Under the pieces are notes generated by a model. It made no database searches. It was not told the origin of the DNA and saw nothing but the letters and a program-made list of their open reading frames with translations. Both the position numbers and the translations under genes were made by a program. A DNA stretch of 64,000 nt, taken from contig OY294048.1 in the NCBI GenBank assembly GCA_958510825.1, forward strand, positions 16,447,589 to 16,511,588, written 5' to 3'. This DNA comes from Brachypterus glaber (taxonomy: Eukaryota > Arthropoda > Insecta > Coleoptera > Kateretidae). Shown one piece after another: positions 1-11,946 of this stretch (positions within the stretch are counted from its first letter, which is position 1; each line of letters starts with the position of its first letter).

Positions 1-541
1 TAGTAAAACTAGTAGCCATTTGTAGCTAATTGCTTTTTCGATCGATAGATGGTATAATTTTTCGTCCTTTAAGCACAAAATCTTAAAATTAAAAATGTTT
101 GTGTTGAGTTCTTACTGTGCGATATGTGCCTAAAAATTATTATAGTAAAACAGTTTACAGGTATAAATATGTGCCTAAAAATGCTTAGTTATCGGCATTT
201 GCCCGGTAAAATTTATAGCCACACCGACACTGTTTCCCGATGCCCCCAAACACACATACCCATGTAGATACACGTTGGTTTTGCTTAGCGGCCCCAAGTC
301 CCAGGAGATGATGCAAACTCTCGACTGCACTATTAACACATGAGGCTCTAATACAGATAAGCTCACTCTATGATTAATGGACGTAAATAAACTGAAGCAA
401 TATTTTAATTTAATGTAGTCTAAGATCCTGTAAAATTTACATTTGTCTACACACGGTGATTCTTAACATATCTGAAGTATTATCAACTCAAAAGCAAACC
501 AAGAGTTAATCATATTAATTTAAAATAAATTTTAGTTAAAG
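1..541. other. AT-rich intergenic sequence, nothing recognised
   Basis: Only a 63-codon chance frame. The duplicated motif TATGTGCCTAAAAAT occurs at 124 and 168. Confidence 0.6.
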
Positions 542-840
542 AATAGTTATTTATGGTACTAGTGGGTAAAGTAAGATATTGCCCATGAGAAAATTAACCT
601 GCGAGACGTCAGCCAAGCAGGCTAATTTTCGAGAGGGCAATATCGGTTTACCCATGAGTGCCATACAAGGTTTTATCCAATAATAGCTTAGGAATTCATA
701 TTTTTATTAAAAATTTTAATGACATTTACAAGAAAATAATTTGACAAGTGACAGTTGAGTGGGTAAAATAAATAATTATCCACTCAATAAAGTAAAAGCC
801 ACTCGGGGGTTATTATTGAGTTTATCTATTTAAAATAAAG
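542..840 (+). repeat. 299-bp dispersed repeat, copy 1
   Basis: Starts AATAGTTATTTATGGTACTA, ends near CTATTTAAAATAAAG. Contains a hairpin (about 569-656) whose arms include AGATATTGCCCATGAG and its complement around AATTAACCTGC/GCAGGCTAATT, and a smaller one at about 757-788. The inverted partner at 58702-59000 is the same length. Probably a MITE, but termini are undefined. Confidence 0.75.
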
Positions 841-850
841 CTGGTAATTT

Positions 851-1565
851 TCTTATTATCTGTATGTATTGGATAAAAGATTTTTATCCAATATATTTTA
901 TCACAGAATTCACAGGTATTTAAAACTTTGCAAAACTGTGAGAGACGAGAAAGCTATAAAAATATAACAAAGTTTAATTTTTTTACACTAATCAGATATA
1001 ACTATTTTTTTTGTTATTTTCAGTAGCTAAATGGGTAGTTATTGTTTGACACATGCTTTTAAAGCTACCGAAAGAATACGGAAAAAATTATACTTGAATA
1101 TAAAATCTAACTACACACACGTTTACACTGAATTAGCTCAATCGGAGCATTTTTTGTTGGTGTTTTGCTGTTCTATTTTTTTGCACCTACTTCCCACTTT
1201 CGTCGTAGCTTTCTTACAGTGTGTCAGACTATAAATTAAAATATTTCTTTAGTTCAGGGATCTAAAAAAGCTTAACTAATGAACAGCAGTCCAATAAGTT
1301 AGGCAACATAAATTAAGATCTTCAATACCAACCCAAAAAGAAAATTCCCTAAAAATATTATATTTGGACTTTTATCACAGTGCAACAAAAAATGTGCATG
1401 ATATGCAAAATTATTAAAGAATACATAAAAAATCTTATTAAACACAAAAATAAGTACAAAATCTTCACACACAACGGGGTATTATCAATGACTGTCAAAT
1501 TAAGGAGTAGAGCATACGTTCCCTATGAAACTTTAGACCTATTGTATAAAAAATAGTTTTTTACT
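851..1565. other. AT-rich intergenic sequence, nothing recognised
   Basis: A 67-codon frame at 1031-1234 has no domain and no splice partners; treated as chance. Confidence 0.6.
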
Positions 1566-1566
1566 C

Positions 1567-1630
<64 letters not shown>
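1566..1630. repeat. A-run plus (AT)n microsatellite
   Basis: About 17 A followed by about 24 AT dinucleotides. Simple repeat, likely polymorphic. Confidence 0.95.
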
Positions 1631-1632
<2 letters not shown>

Positions 1633-2108
1633 TACCTTCATGTAATTTAAAATATAATCTAAAATGTTATTTTAAAACAATAATAATTATACTTTTATCT
1701 CTTTCTGTAAAACTTCTCTCTTTATCTAATCTAAATAGGCGGTAGTCCATTATGAATAAATAAATATGAATTTCTCCTGTACAATATTTTATTTTCTCTG
1801 TGCACAGTCATGACTGTTGCGTCAGCAAATCAATTTTGCTTATTTCGGAATAGTATCATATGGCATGCGATACATTTACTTATCTTCACTTCTTTACCTA
1901 ATTTGTTTAATTGCCACCAAACCATGTAATAAATTAATAAAAATAAACACTAGTAGTGTGTGTACATGTGTAAGTAATTACACGGAATATCTGCAGTAAT
2001 AAATTCATTACCCTGCGACATCTCGAGACGATAAATCCTGCAAAAATATTCATATTAATAATTACTAGTCCACGTATTTTAATGTTTGGCTAAATAATTT
2101 TTATAATA
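1631..2108. other. AT-rich intergenic sequence, nothing recognised
   Basis: Short chance frames only. Confidence 0.6.
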
Positions 2109-3470
2109 AGGGTTCATTTATAAAATACGTCACACCTTAAGGGGGTGTGACGTCACACCAACGTGCGACAGAATTACTATGTACTATGAATGACGACAAC
2201 TCAGATATTAAAGATGCAATATGGTTGGAAAAGGAAGAAGTGGATTTTGATTGCATTCCTGACTGTGAGGTCAGACAAAGTTGAGGGGATGCCAGTAATT
2301 CAAGGCATCCAAAAATGGGTTTATTTACCCTGGAAGAAGATCGATTAAAAATATGTGATTGGAGTTGAGAAAATTTTGATCTAAGGTTTTTTCAATTATT
2401 ATACATAGTCCAGTCAAATAAAGAGAAATTACTATGTTAAATTGCAATAAATGTACACGGGCTGACATTTTAAAGGGTAGTAGTGGATAGTAACAAAACA
2501 CTCCTGTTAGAACACTCCGGGTGATCTTGAATTTTAGGGTTGAGTGTTATTATCTCACTAAATATTCATCTTAAGATAGAAATGCATTTAACCTAACCTA
2601 TTTTTTTAAGGAAAAAATTTCCAACAATTTTTGTTTGAATCATTTTTTTAATAATTTTTTTTTTTTTTTTTGATAACATTATTATTTATTATTCTTTCAA
2701 TAAGTAACATATAACATAAAATAATAATAATAAAATAAATAATAATTAAATACTTTATTTTCATCCCAAGAAGATTTTTCAGCCAAATTATTTATCGGGG
2801 GATAAAAGGTCATGAGCAAACTTTTTGCTATTGAAATTTTTTATAAGTTTTATATATTATGCATATTCATAAGTATTTTGTTACGGTTACAGTGGGAGCT
2901 GAAAGTCGAATTGCGCCCTCTCTAACCGTACCAAAGTACCTATGAAAATTTATAATATATGAAACTTATAGAGAATTTCAAGAGCTACAGGTTTGCTTAT
3001 AACCACTTTTACCGTCCGATAAATAATTTGGCTGAAAAATGGAAAAAACTATTTTACCTCCAACACTGCTATTTTTGAATTAACTCGATTTTTATTAATA
3101 TATTAAAAAATGATCCAAACTAAATCAACCGGCGAAAAACTAACAGGAGTGTTTAATTACCATCCACTACTACCCTTTAAAATATCAGCCGGTGTACATT
3201 TATTGCAATTAACATTTATTATTTGACTGGACTAAAACTCTTTGTGATAAGATCTATGTCAATATAAATATATTTAATTTAAATACCTGTTACTAAAAAT
3301 ATGCCTTTAATTGTTCAAACCTTTAACGAATTCAATAAACTGTTTGGTAAAATTAGAGTGTGACGTCACATATGGGAAGGGTCAACACCTTGTGACAATG
3401 TGTGACATGGGGGAGGGATTTCTAAAATCACCTAAAAAATTGTGACGTAATTTTATGGATGACCAAACCC
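2109..3470. mobile_element. TIR element split by a nested foldback
   Basis: Outer ends GGGTTCATTTATAAAATACG and the inverse (TAATTTTATGGATGACCAAA). Both are followed inward by TGACGTCACA-type blocks. Removing the nested 2408-3232 element leaves about 540 bp. A short frame at 2186-2284 (MNDDNSDIKDAIWLEKEEVD...) looks protein-like but is only 32 codons. Confidence 0.55.
2408..3232. mobile_element. Foldback element, family FB-4, complete copy
   Basis: Inverted ends GTCCAGTCAAATA / TATTTGACTGGAC flanked by TA. TIRs continue through TTGCAATAAATGTACAC and TTTTAAAGGGTAGTAGTGGA for over 100 bp. The centre is a second hairpin (ACGGTTACAGTGGGAGC region). Non-coding. Confidence 0.72.
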
Positions 3471-5534
3471 AAAAATAATGTAAATTTATCATCAATTTAA
3501 AAATTTATATTTTTCTTTAAGTACAAAGTACTTAATTTTATTATAATAATACACAAGTATGTATACTAGGTTATAAAAAGCTCATTTGTGAGCGTCGACA
3601 AGAAATTTTTGCGATACAAAATAAGATAAAAAAAATAAAAATATACAAAACAAAATTTTAATCAAGAAAATTTTTAATCGAAAATTAAATAAACTATAAA
3701 TACACTACCCAGTAAAAGAGCTTTCCCATTTTTCACCTCCGCGCGTAAAATGTTTTTTTTATTATCAGATTCCAATACACAAATTTTTACGAAAACTACC
3801 CCCCAACCCTCAGGGGGTGGATTTAGAAAAAAATATTATCAGATTCATATTCGTCCCCAAACCCCAAAAACCCCTATATACCAATTTTTATGAAAATATT
3901 GAAAATATTTAAAAATATTTAGCTCCTCACCCCTTCGGGGGTGGAGTTAGAAAATTTTTACCATTACATTCAATTTCAGCAACCTTAAAACCACATATAT
4001 TGCAATTTTCAAATTTTTGTGAAAAAATATTGTATTTTCCCAATTTTCCTTCTTGCCTCACCCCAATGTTTACCAAAAACAATCCTAAGCGAGAACTTTT
4101 GGTAACATACCCGTATGCCAAATTTCAAATATCTAGCTTAAAGAGTTCCTAAGTTATAGTGCCCACAAAATTTCCCGGACAGAACGACTGATCAATCAAG
4201 CGATGGACCGACCATTTTTTTTTGCTTAAAATTGATTTATATCGACATTAAATGTCTAAAAAAAAACAAAAATACGCACATAAAATTTTTGAAAATTTTT
4301 GCAGGAATACAATGCTTTCCGAAACTTTGAAATTTTTCAAAATGGAAAAGCAAAAATAGGAAGAGGCTAATTGTACTTTGAAGCTAAGTGTACGTCCTAT
4401 ATTCTTATTGGCTGATCTTTAGTGTTTTAAAGCTTTTAAGGTATATTTTTAGTCAGAATTTTATTCACTGAAGGACCTAAACTAGTTAAGGCCTATCCAG
4501 AATCTTGAATAAGATGTGCCGCCATGTATCTTGTAAGCCAATCACGGGATCGCATTGTTATGTACTATGTTGTTATGCGAGCCTGTGTATATGCCCTTTG
4601 GTTGACAGTCAACCATTGACTGTGCCCCCTACAGCCCTCGACTCTACGCCATTCCTTCTGTTTAAACAAGGAGCTGGAGCGTTTTATGAAACAATCTTTT
4701 TATACTTTTTTTAAGTTTTTTTTTTTAACAGTAAAATACTGGTACAACAAATAAACATAAAAACGTCAATAAACCTAATAAAAATCTATAAATATTCCTG
4801 CAAGAGCATCCCGCAACATAAATTAATTAGTTTTACATTGGTAACGTGATCCAGACATTAATTAGTAGGAAATGCGATGATTTAAAATCCAAATGTTACC
4901 ATGTGTTCTTACAAATCAAACTTTTATGTTCTTTCCAATTATTGATAATGTATTAATGGTAAAATTACCTAATAACCAATTAGACTAGTTTTCAATGGTT
5001 TTGGGCGTTCTTTTCAACATTTTCTTACGTATTTTTACTCTATGAATTAAAGTCCGTTTAAAAACTAATTTGGTGAATATCGGTTTATTTTGATAAGGGG
5101 CTGGTTAGGTTAGGTTACGTAAAGCGATTTTTCGAAATTTTTGACCCCCTCCCCCTTCCCTGTGTCACAAACTGTCACATTATTTTGGAAAATTTAAATT
5201 TTAAAATTTTTATGTAACTATAGCAACTTTAAAACTTTAAACTGAAATTCAGTTAATTATCTATTCAGTTACTTAATAGATCACAGCTTGTAAAAAAGTG
5301 CATGAAATGTATGGTATATAACATTGAGGAATATGTTTTTGAGAAAAAAATATGGTTTGAAATAGATTTTTAGTGCTCACTTAAATTATTTGTAATATTG
5401 TCAGTCCAGTATGGTATAAAACACCTTCGATCGAAGGTCCCGAACGACTTTAAACAAAAAAAAATTCTCCTTTAAAGCAAAATTGTGTTTTAAATATGAA
5501 AGGATAAGAATATGGTATGCATAAAAGAAGAATA
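3471..5534. other. Intergenic sequence with low-level repeat debris
   Basis: Includes two CCCTCAGGGGGTGG / CCCCTTCGGGGGTGG hairpins (about 3806 and 3931) and a TTAGGTTAGGTTACG stretch near 5104. No gene recognised. Confidence 0.5.
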
Positions 5535-6268
5535 TACACAGGGTGTCAAAAGTCCGCCCTCCTTTAAGTTTTGAACGGCTTAAGATATCAACTTGAAATT
5601 TAAAACGCTTAAATAACATAACCCAAGTAATATTTTGGTATATATTTGATGTACTTAGGGGACAAGTTTGAGACAGGGGGCAGGGGGGAACATTTTTTTA
5701 AATGGAAAGGGCCGTGTGATACATCAATTTAAAGCTCATATAATTCTCTATTCCACCATATATTATATTTTTTATTTTTTTAAACATTTTTTTATGGTTT
5801 TAATTTTTCATTATTTTTACTAAAAAATGTGATATTTTAAGATTTTTTTTTGAAAATTTTTATTTATATTATTCAATATTAGTTTAAAAGTAGGTATAAC
5901 TGACGTACTCGCATCATGAAATAAACCATTTTTCAAAAATTGTTTGATTTAAAAAAAAAAATTGACAAAAATTCCCATTTTTAGGAGTTTAAAATGTGTC
6001 CCAAAGATTGCTTAGAAAAAATACAAAAATATGTGGGCAAATAGAAAATTTTATAAGCTTTAAAATGATGTATCACACGACCCGCCATTTCTATTCAAAT
6101 AAATGTTCCCCCACCCCTACCCTTCTGTCTTAATTTTGCCCCTTAAGCATATCAAATATATACCAGAAAATTATTTGGGTTATGTTATTTAAGCGGTTTA
6201 AGTTTCAGTTGATATCTTAAGTGGTTCAAAAGTTAAAGGGGGAGGCGGACTTTTGACACGCTCTGTAT
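5535..6268. mobile_element. Foldback element, family FB-1, copy 1
   Basis: Arms of about 250 bp. Left: GTGTCAAAAGTCCGCCCTCC, then a GATATCAACTT block, GGGGGCAGGGGGGAACA and CGTGTGATACATCA. Right: the same blocks inverted, ending GGCGGACTTTTGACACGC. The middle is A/T-rich. Flanking bases fit a TA target. Same family as 59238-59956 and the half copy 42136-42480. Non-coding. Confidence 0.75.
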
Positions 6269-6349
6269 TCTCATCGTTATATACAATTGTATGATTTAAA
6301 TCACCATATTCTTGATTTAAGGCAATATTTTTCTCTGTGTAACTAAAAC

Positions 6350-6850
6350 TGTTTATAATTTTTTCTATTTTGCGACTCTTATAAGCTCATAACTACACGC
6401 ATTTTGCGTGTTCTCTATAGGCCCATAAGAGGTCTGTACTTTTTGTTCTTTTGGGTTGGCTACAGACCTGACCTATCGCTTGACGTTTTCCATGCAATGT
6501 CAATGTCGCTTTAAAGTTGAATTTTCTACAAAATTTTGTGTTTAGGTTATTTTTACCATGTTAAAATTGTGGCTTGGTTAATTGCAGTAAAAAAGAGATG
6601 TCTATAAAATATATTAAAATATCATTTTTTCTTAGAATTTTAAACATGGTGTAAACTGTAATGCCAATCCAAAACAATAAATCCCTAAATCAGTCATCAA
6701 TTTAAATGTAAGTTTTTTTTTTAATTTTAGAGCAAAATAGAAAAAATTGTATAAAGCACTCGTTTCATAACACGTTTTTAGCGCACTAGTACTTTAGAAA
6801 ACTCGCCGCGAGGGGCTTGTACTCGTGCGCTAAAAACGTATGTTATGAAA
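6350..6850 (+). repeat. Dispersed repeat family R-1, copy 1
   Basis: Begins TTTTCTATTTTGCGACTC; includes ATTTTGCGTGTTCTCTATAG, TTGGGTTGGC and AATTTTGTGTTTAGGTTATT; ends near TTTAGCGCACTAGTAC. Outer ends carry inverted TTTTTCTATTTTGC. The end at 6765-6850 is a small palindrome around GAAAACTCGCCGCGAGG. Two inverse copies lie at 41045 and 49660. Non-coding. Confidence 0.72.
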
Positions 6851-7366
6851 CTAGTACTTTAATATGCTATTTTAGATGCACTAAATATTATAACAATAAC
6901 ATATTCAGCAGTTTCGGTTCTGTCTTCTATGATTTATTTTTCGATATGATATCCAAGTCTTAATTTAGTCTTTTCTCTGTCTGTTTCCATTGTTATATCC
7001 GTATCCGCATAATACCTTACACTATTTTTCTTAAATTCCACACGTTTTTTCCACATTTTCCGACAGCTTTTTCATCTTATTTTCTCCAATATTTTCCTGA
7101 GGGTTGCATAATGGACTTAAAAAATGTTGAATTAATAACTGTTAAGTGTTAAGTGAACTTTTATTAGCGTAATTTACAGGTATTTTGCGTCCAAGTTCTT
7201 TTTAACATTTCCTATTTGTACCAGCGACGTGCCGAGATTTTTGTTTTAGTTGAGCCAAAACAGCTCAACAATTTTTCTCGAAGTTATTTTGTTTTAGGAG
7301 AAAAAACTGCACAAAAAAATGTAAAATATTTCGTAGACACAAAAACAAGTTAAAGGTTGTAAACTG

Positions 7367-7540
7367 TGGTCTGTTTCTTCAAGCAAGATAGTAAATTAAA
7401 AATCGCACAGTGAATATTTTCAAAACAGATTCGAATACTGGATGTACGAATATACTGCGTAGTTTATTTTATTCAAACCTGTTGTAAAAATATTTACAAT
7501 GCAATTTTTAATTTACTATCTTGCTTGAAAAAACAGACCA
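7367..7540. repeat. Inverted repeat with about 70-bp arms
   Basis: Arms TGGTCTGTTTCTTCAAGCAA and the inverse ending TTGCTTGAAAAAACAGACCA. Both continue through ATAGTAAATTAAAAAT. Compact MITE-like hairpin; no second copy noticed. Confidence 0.7.
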
Positions 7541-9416
7541 TATTGTTATTAATTAGATACTTGTACTTGGTAGCAAAATTATTATTCTTACCGAAAATCT
7601 TAAAGTAAAAAACTCATCATGCCGCACTTTTTTTATAAGATCAATTCTAAAGGTTGTGTTTCAATCAAAAATATATTTCATACTGTCGAATGGATCCCTT
7701 GTAAAGACGTCTATTGTATAAAACACAATCTTTAACTAAAAAGATCGTGAATTTGATAGGAAGCTGTGTATCTTCATATACGGGGTGGATTTATATGTAG
7801 ATATATAAAATATTATTCATTTTATTTGTGTTATTCACCTTTAAAGGTTTGAAGTTTTCAGAATTACCAATATTCTAAGAACTGGTGAACATTTTTAACA
7901 ATTTATTTTTTTTTTCTGCTAAATTATACATATGTCTTAAACTATTCTATTTAAGATATTTCCAAATAATCCCCAAAAAGGTGATAAAATAAGGTACCCT
8001 CAAAACCTGAAGGAACCATATATATTACATTTATTACATTTACTACATTTATACTGGGCCATTTTCATAGTTATACACAATTCTGCTAATCAAAAGGTAA
8101 AAACAGTCTTGAAAAAGTTCCGTTAACTATGTCAAATCTAATTAAAAAAAATCAAATTTAATCAATAAGTTGTTTTATAAATTCTTATTTGATCAAAAAA
8201 TTAAACATGGCGTATATGTCAAAGGTACTTATTAAGTATCTTTTTTACCATTTGATCACAGAATCATATTGTACAAAAATTCAAGTTCAATCTAATTGTA
8301 AACAATGTGATGTATATTATATTACCCGATAAGTTAAAAATAAATTTTTAGGGCACTTTATTTCACACCACACTATGGAGCTTCTAGCCCCCAAAAGAAT
8401 CTAATCCATAAGCTGAAGATCTAGAATTATCTTTATTAGAATGTATTTCTAATTCTAATTAATTAGTCCTAGTGCTAGTACTAGTCAGTCAATAGAAAGC
8501 AAATTCGTCAATTTAAAATTTGGTTTTTAATCGCTAAAACGAAACGTAACAGGCAAGAATTTTAACTTTATTTTTAATGAAAAGAAATAAGTAAAGCTGG
8601 AAAATTAAGCTCGTTAAAACTATTTAAATTTGCAATCGCTGGTCTTTAAGAATAAGCAAAAAATAAATAAAACTGAGGATTCTGTTCTTGAGTTATCGTC
8701 ACAAAATCATGACCCACATACAAGTGAAGTTTGGACGGTCAGACGGACAGATATATAGACAAATAAAAACAAAATTAAACGTATTTAAAATTCGAGAAAA
8801 ACTTTTTCATATAAAAATTGTTGATCTTAATTTTTGACGATTTTGAAAATTTCAAAACCATCGTATAACACTTTTTTAGCACTAAGTACTGTAAAAAGTA
8901 TGTATAATAAAATTAATACTTATATATACAAAGTATATTGCATGAATTTAAAGTATTTTATAAACACAAGACCTTAAGGACTAGTAAAAAGATAAAACTT
9001 TGAACAGTTCGCTAGCAGAGTGATGATATTTTTATGTTTTTAAAATTAAATATTAAAATTGGTGTTTTTCACCCTTGTGAGCAAAGTCAAGACTTGCTAT
9101 GGAAGTTTAAGCGAAAAACTTTGGGGTGTGTCCATAGTTACGGTCCTCGAGTTACACACCGAGAAATTATAATTATTACTACAGTATTTTCAAATATGCT
9201 ATATTGTTGTTGTTTTAAAATTTGGCGCTAAATATGTCATGAAGTACGATTTACACTAAAGCATTTGTTTTTTTTTGTATTGCATTACATGCCAATATAA
9301 CCAAGCAAAACGTTTATATTCTTTACCTTATATATCAATTGTTTTGTATGAACCAAACCAATAAATACTTCTCATTTCACATAATTTGCACAATTTTTCA
9401 TCAGAATTTGTGTTAA
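7541..9416. other. AT-rich intergenic sequence, nothing recognised
   Basis: Contains a TTACATTTATTACATTTACT microrepeat near 8030 and GACGGTCAGACGGACAG near 8735. No gene. Confidence 0.55.
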
Positions 9417-9701
9417 TTCGTATGTTTTTATAATAAAAAGCATAATAAGATATTGCGTTTAAAAACATTGAAAATAGGTAAAACAATTTTAGGCCTACCT
9501 GATGATTTTTTGGGTTTACTTAACTCTTGTTTCAGATATTTTGGACCAAACCTAATAACTAAAGCTGTGGAAACAGTTTTTAATGCACAACCCCCAAATA
9601 CTTTCAATGTACACGGAAAGAAATTAGTGGGCTCTGCGCTATACATTATAAGATATTTGGTAACAGTGGCAAATTATAGTGATTTAAGCTATAGATTATA
9701 A
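9417..9701 (+). other. Unidentified open frame ending at a retrotransposon tail
   Basis: About 94 codons without a genuine ATG near the start, containing GKTILGLPDDFLGLLNSCFR and FNVHGKKLVGSALYIIRYLV. It looks more protein-like than neighbours, with balanced composition and hydrophobic spacing. Its stop falls at the (AAT)n tail of the inserted element. I do not recognise the family; it could be a decayed gene exon or chance. Confidence 0.25.
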
Positions 9702-10665
9702 TAATAATAATAATAATAATAATATGTCTTTATTGCCCAACAGTACAAGACCTTACAGGACATTCTAATATACAAAAAAAAAACTATTCTATAAAACTAA
9801 CAATAGATTGTAAAGTTGAAAAATTTATATCACAATGTAAAGAAATTAAATTAAAATTATTGCACATTACATAAACTGGAGTTTTATACATAATGTTGGT
9901 ATTAGCCCTAGCAACACTGAAAGTTTGGGTAATACGCGTAGAATTGGGTACTAGAAAATTAATTTGCTCTAGTAGAGGATTGCAGTCAATTTTGTTACGT
10001 AGTAACTTATATAAGAAAGTGACAGAACAAATTTTTCTTCTAGTACTCAAACATTGAAAACCAAATCTTGCCATCAATACCGATAGATCTGCCCCTCTTG
10101 GGGGATATACACCATCAATTCCAAACCTAAGATATTTGATAAACCTTCTTTGAACGGACTCAATACTTTCTATTTGATTGTTATAATAGGGATACCATAT
10201 AAGAGCACCATACTCTAGTTTAGATCTTACAAGGGAACAAAACAAGACTTTGAAACAATCATTGTTATTAAAGTTTTTACAAGTTCTTATAATGAAACCC
10301 AATATTTTGGTAGCTGACTTAATTAATGTAGAAATATGATCAGAAAAAGACAGAGACGTATCAAAAATTACACCTAAATCCTTAATCGTGTAAACTCGCT
10401 CCAACACAGATCCGTTAATGTTATAATGATAACCAATTTTATTAAGTTTTCTAGTAAAGCTTATAACTTTACATTTTGATATATTTAACTTAAGATTATT
10501 TTTTTCAAACCAAGCATAAACTTGTTCAAGATTGTATTGCAAAAAAAAACAGTCATAGATAGATTTAATAGAACAATATATTTTTAAATCATCTGCAAAT
10601 AGAAGTTTAAAGCATTTAATAAAATTAGGTAAATCATTAATAAAGATTAAAAACAATAACTAATA
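9699..10665 (-). mobile_element. 5'-truncated non-LTR retrotransposon (Jockey/CR1-type)
   Basis: On the minus strand the element runs from a mid-RT truncation near 10656 to a 3' tail. After the ORF stop there is a short UTR, an AATAAA signal (GGGCAATAAAGACAT) and a (ATT)n microsatellite tail at 9724-9699. Coding end, AATAAA and simple-repeat tail are the normal 3' end of a target-primed retrotransposon, and 5' truncation is its normal failure mode. I could not fix a target-site duplication because both flanks are AAT-rich. Confidence 0.8.
9784..10656 (-). CDS. Reverse transcriptase, C-terminal half (partial)
   Basis: About 290 codons, open to the stop at 9784. It begins inside the RT domain with FLIFINDLPN, then LLFADDLKIY, the FADD form of the catalytic Y/FADD box, with both Asp residues present. 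The thumb region follows (LKLNISKCKVISFTRK) and then the post-RT motif SIESVQRRFIKYLRF, typical of Jockey/CR1-group ORF2 proteins. The endonuclease, the N-terminal RT blocks and ORF1 are missing, so the fragment cannot move by itself. The frame is intact, suggesting a fairly recent insertion. There is no genuine start codon; the first codon is an internal TTG. Confidence 0.85.
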   Translation of the reverse strand: MFLIFINDLPNFIKCFKLLFADDLKIYCSIKSIYDCFFLQYNLEQVYAWFEKNNLKLNISKCKVISFTRKLNKIGYHYNINGSVLERVYTIKDLGVIFDTSLSFSDHISTLIKSATKILGFIIRTCKNFNNNDCFKVLFCSLVRSKLEYGALIWYPYYNNQIESIESVQRRFIKYLRFGIDGVYPPRGADLSVLMARFGFQCLSTRRKICSVTFLYKLLRNKIDCNPLLEQINFLVPNSTRITQTFSVARANTNIMYKTPVYVMCNNFNLISLHCDINFSTLQSIVSFIE

Positions 10666-11206
10666 ATGTTAAAAATAAATTGGAAACGATTATATATATT
10701 ACAGACACGATTATATTTATTACAGGCACTATTATACATTTACAGAAATTTTATTATATTATAAAAATTATTAGCACGGACAATAATTAAATCTATTTAA
10801 GCTATAAATGCCATACTATTTGTTATATTTTATTATTCACTAAACAATTAAAGTATTTCATATAAATTTTTACACTGACTGCCATAATTGTAAGAGAAAG
10901 CCTTGTATTTATATAATAAGCGATTATAATTTGCTTGGTATGTGTGTTATAGCGCTCCTAGCTATAATTTTTTTTTCCGTGTAATACTCTCAAAAAAAAT
11001 TGTTTCTCATAAACTGAGAAGTTATGTCTCTGGATACTTAAAATCACTTAGTTTTACACATTATTTTATATTTATAATTTGTTTTGCTTATCTTTCCATA
11101 ATTTTTTTGATATGAAAGAAAAAAGAAGAATTTATAAAGCTTTCACTACAAACACTTGTGTGTACAAGTTATTCATGTAACGCAAAATTTGCTTATAAAA
11201 TCACTA

Positions 11207-11401
11207 TTATTCTGGCACACAACAGAATTTGCTTAAAAACTCGTTTTTACTCCGGCACATGTCAATTTTTTTACGATTGTGTAAACTAGACCTTGTCAAT
11301 TCGCTTACGACTTCATACTGATCTTTGGAGTTTTCGGGTATAATTGCAAAACATCTTATATTCCACGCACCTGAAAGCTCAAAATTATCATCTTGGCGCA
11401 T
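11207..11401 (-). other. Unidentified 64-codon frame with ATG
   Basis: MRQDDNFELSGAWNIRCFAI, then NSKDQYEVVSELTRSSLHNR, ending FCCVPE. ATG start, diverse composition and few Phe/Lys runs make it more gene-like than most short frames here. No domain recognised, no splice partner found. Confidence 0.25.
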
Positions 11402-11946
11402 TTTTTACAAAACACGTTTATTTTACAAAGATATTAATTAGCACACAGAACTTCAAACAAAATTAGGAATTTAGCATTGTTTATTATAAGTAGCACCCCG
11501 TTGTTAGGGTTAAATGTTATCAAAGGTTGTGACTTGATTTTTACAATAAAATAAATTTTATGTTTTAAATTCACTTTTATAAATCTCATTGATCTTTATT
11601 TTGTTGGTTCTTGTAAAAACTCGACTTCGTCTCAATCTCCAAAAGAACCCTCAACCGGTAAAATGCACTTACTTAATACATAAATAACTATATTGTCTGA
11701 TAATTTTATAAAGGTATATAAAAAATATTTTCCTATAAAAACTAAATACAAAAAGTTTAAAGACAATGCGTCAAAATAAAATAAAGTATGTAAAAATGTA
11801 AAAGATGATTTAAACAAATAATTATTATTATTTAAGACGGGTTTTTACGCATTAAAAAACTCGTTGACCGTGTAAGGTCCTGTATCGCAAATATATCTAA
11901 AAATACTTTTTTTAAATTTAATTATAGCATTTTGGATTTTTATTAA

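Noticed and set aside
5104..5120. Insect telomere repeat (TTAGG)n
   Set aside because: Only two to three TTAGG units (GGTTAGGTTAGGTTACG); too short to be telomeric.
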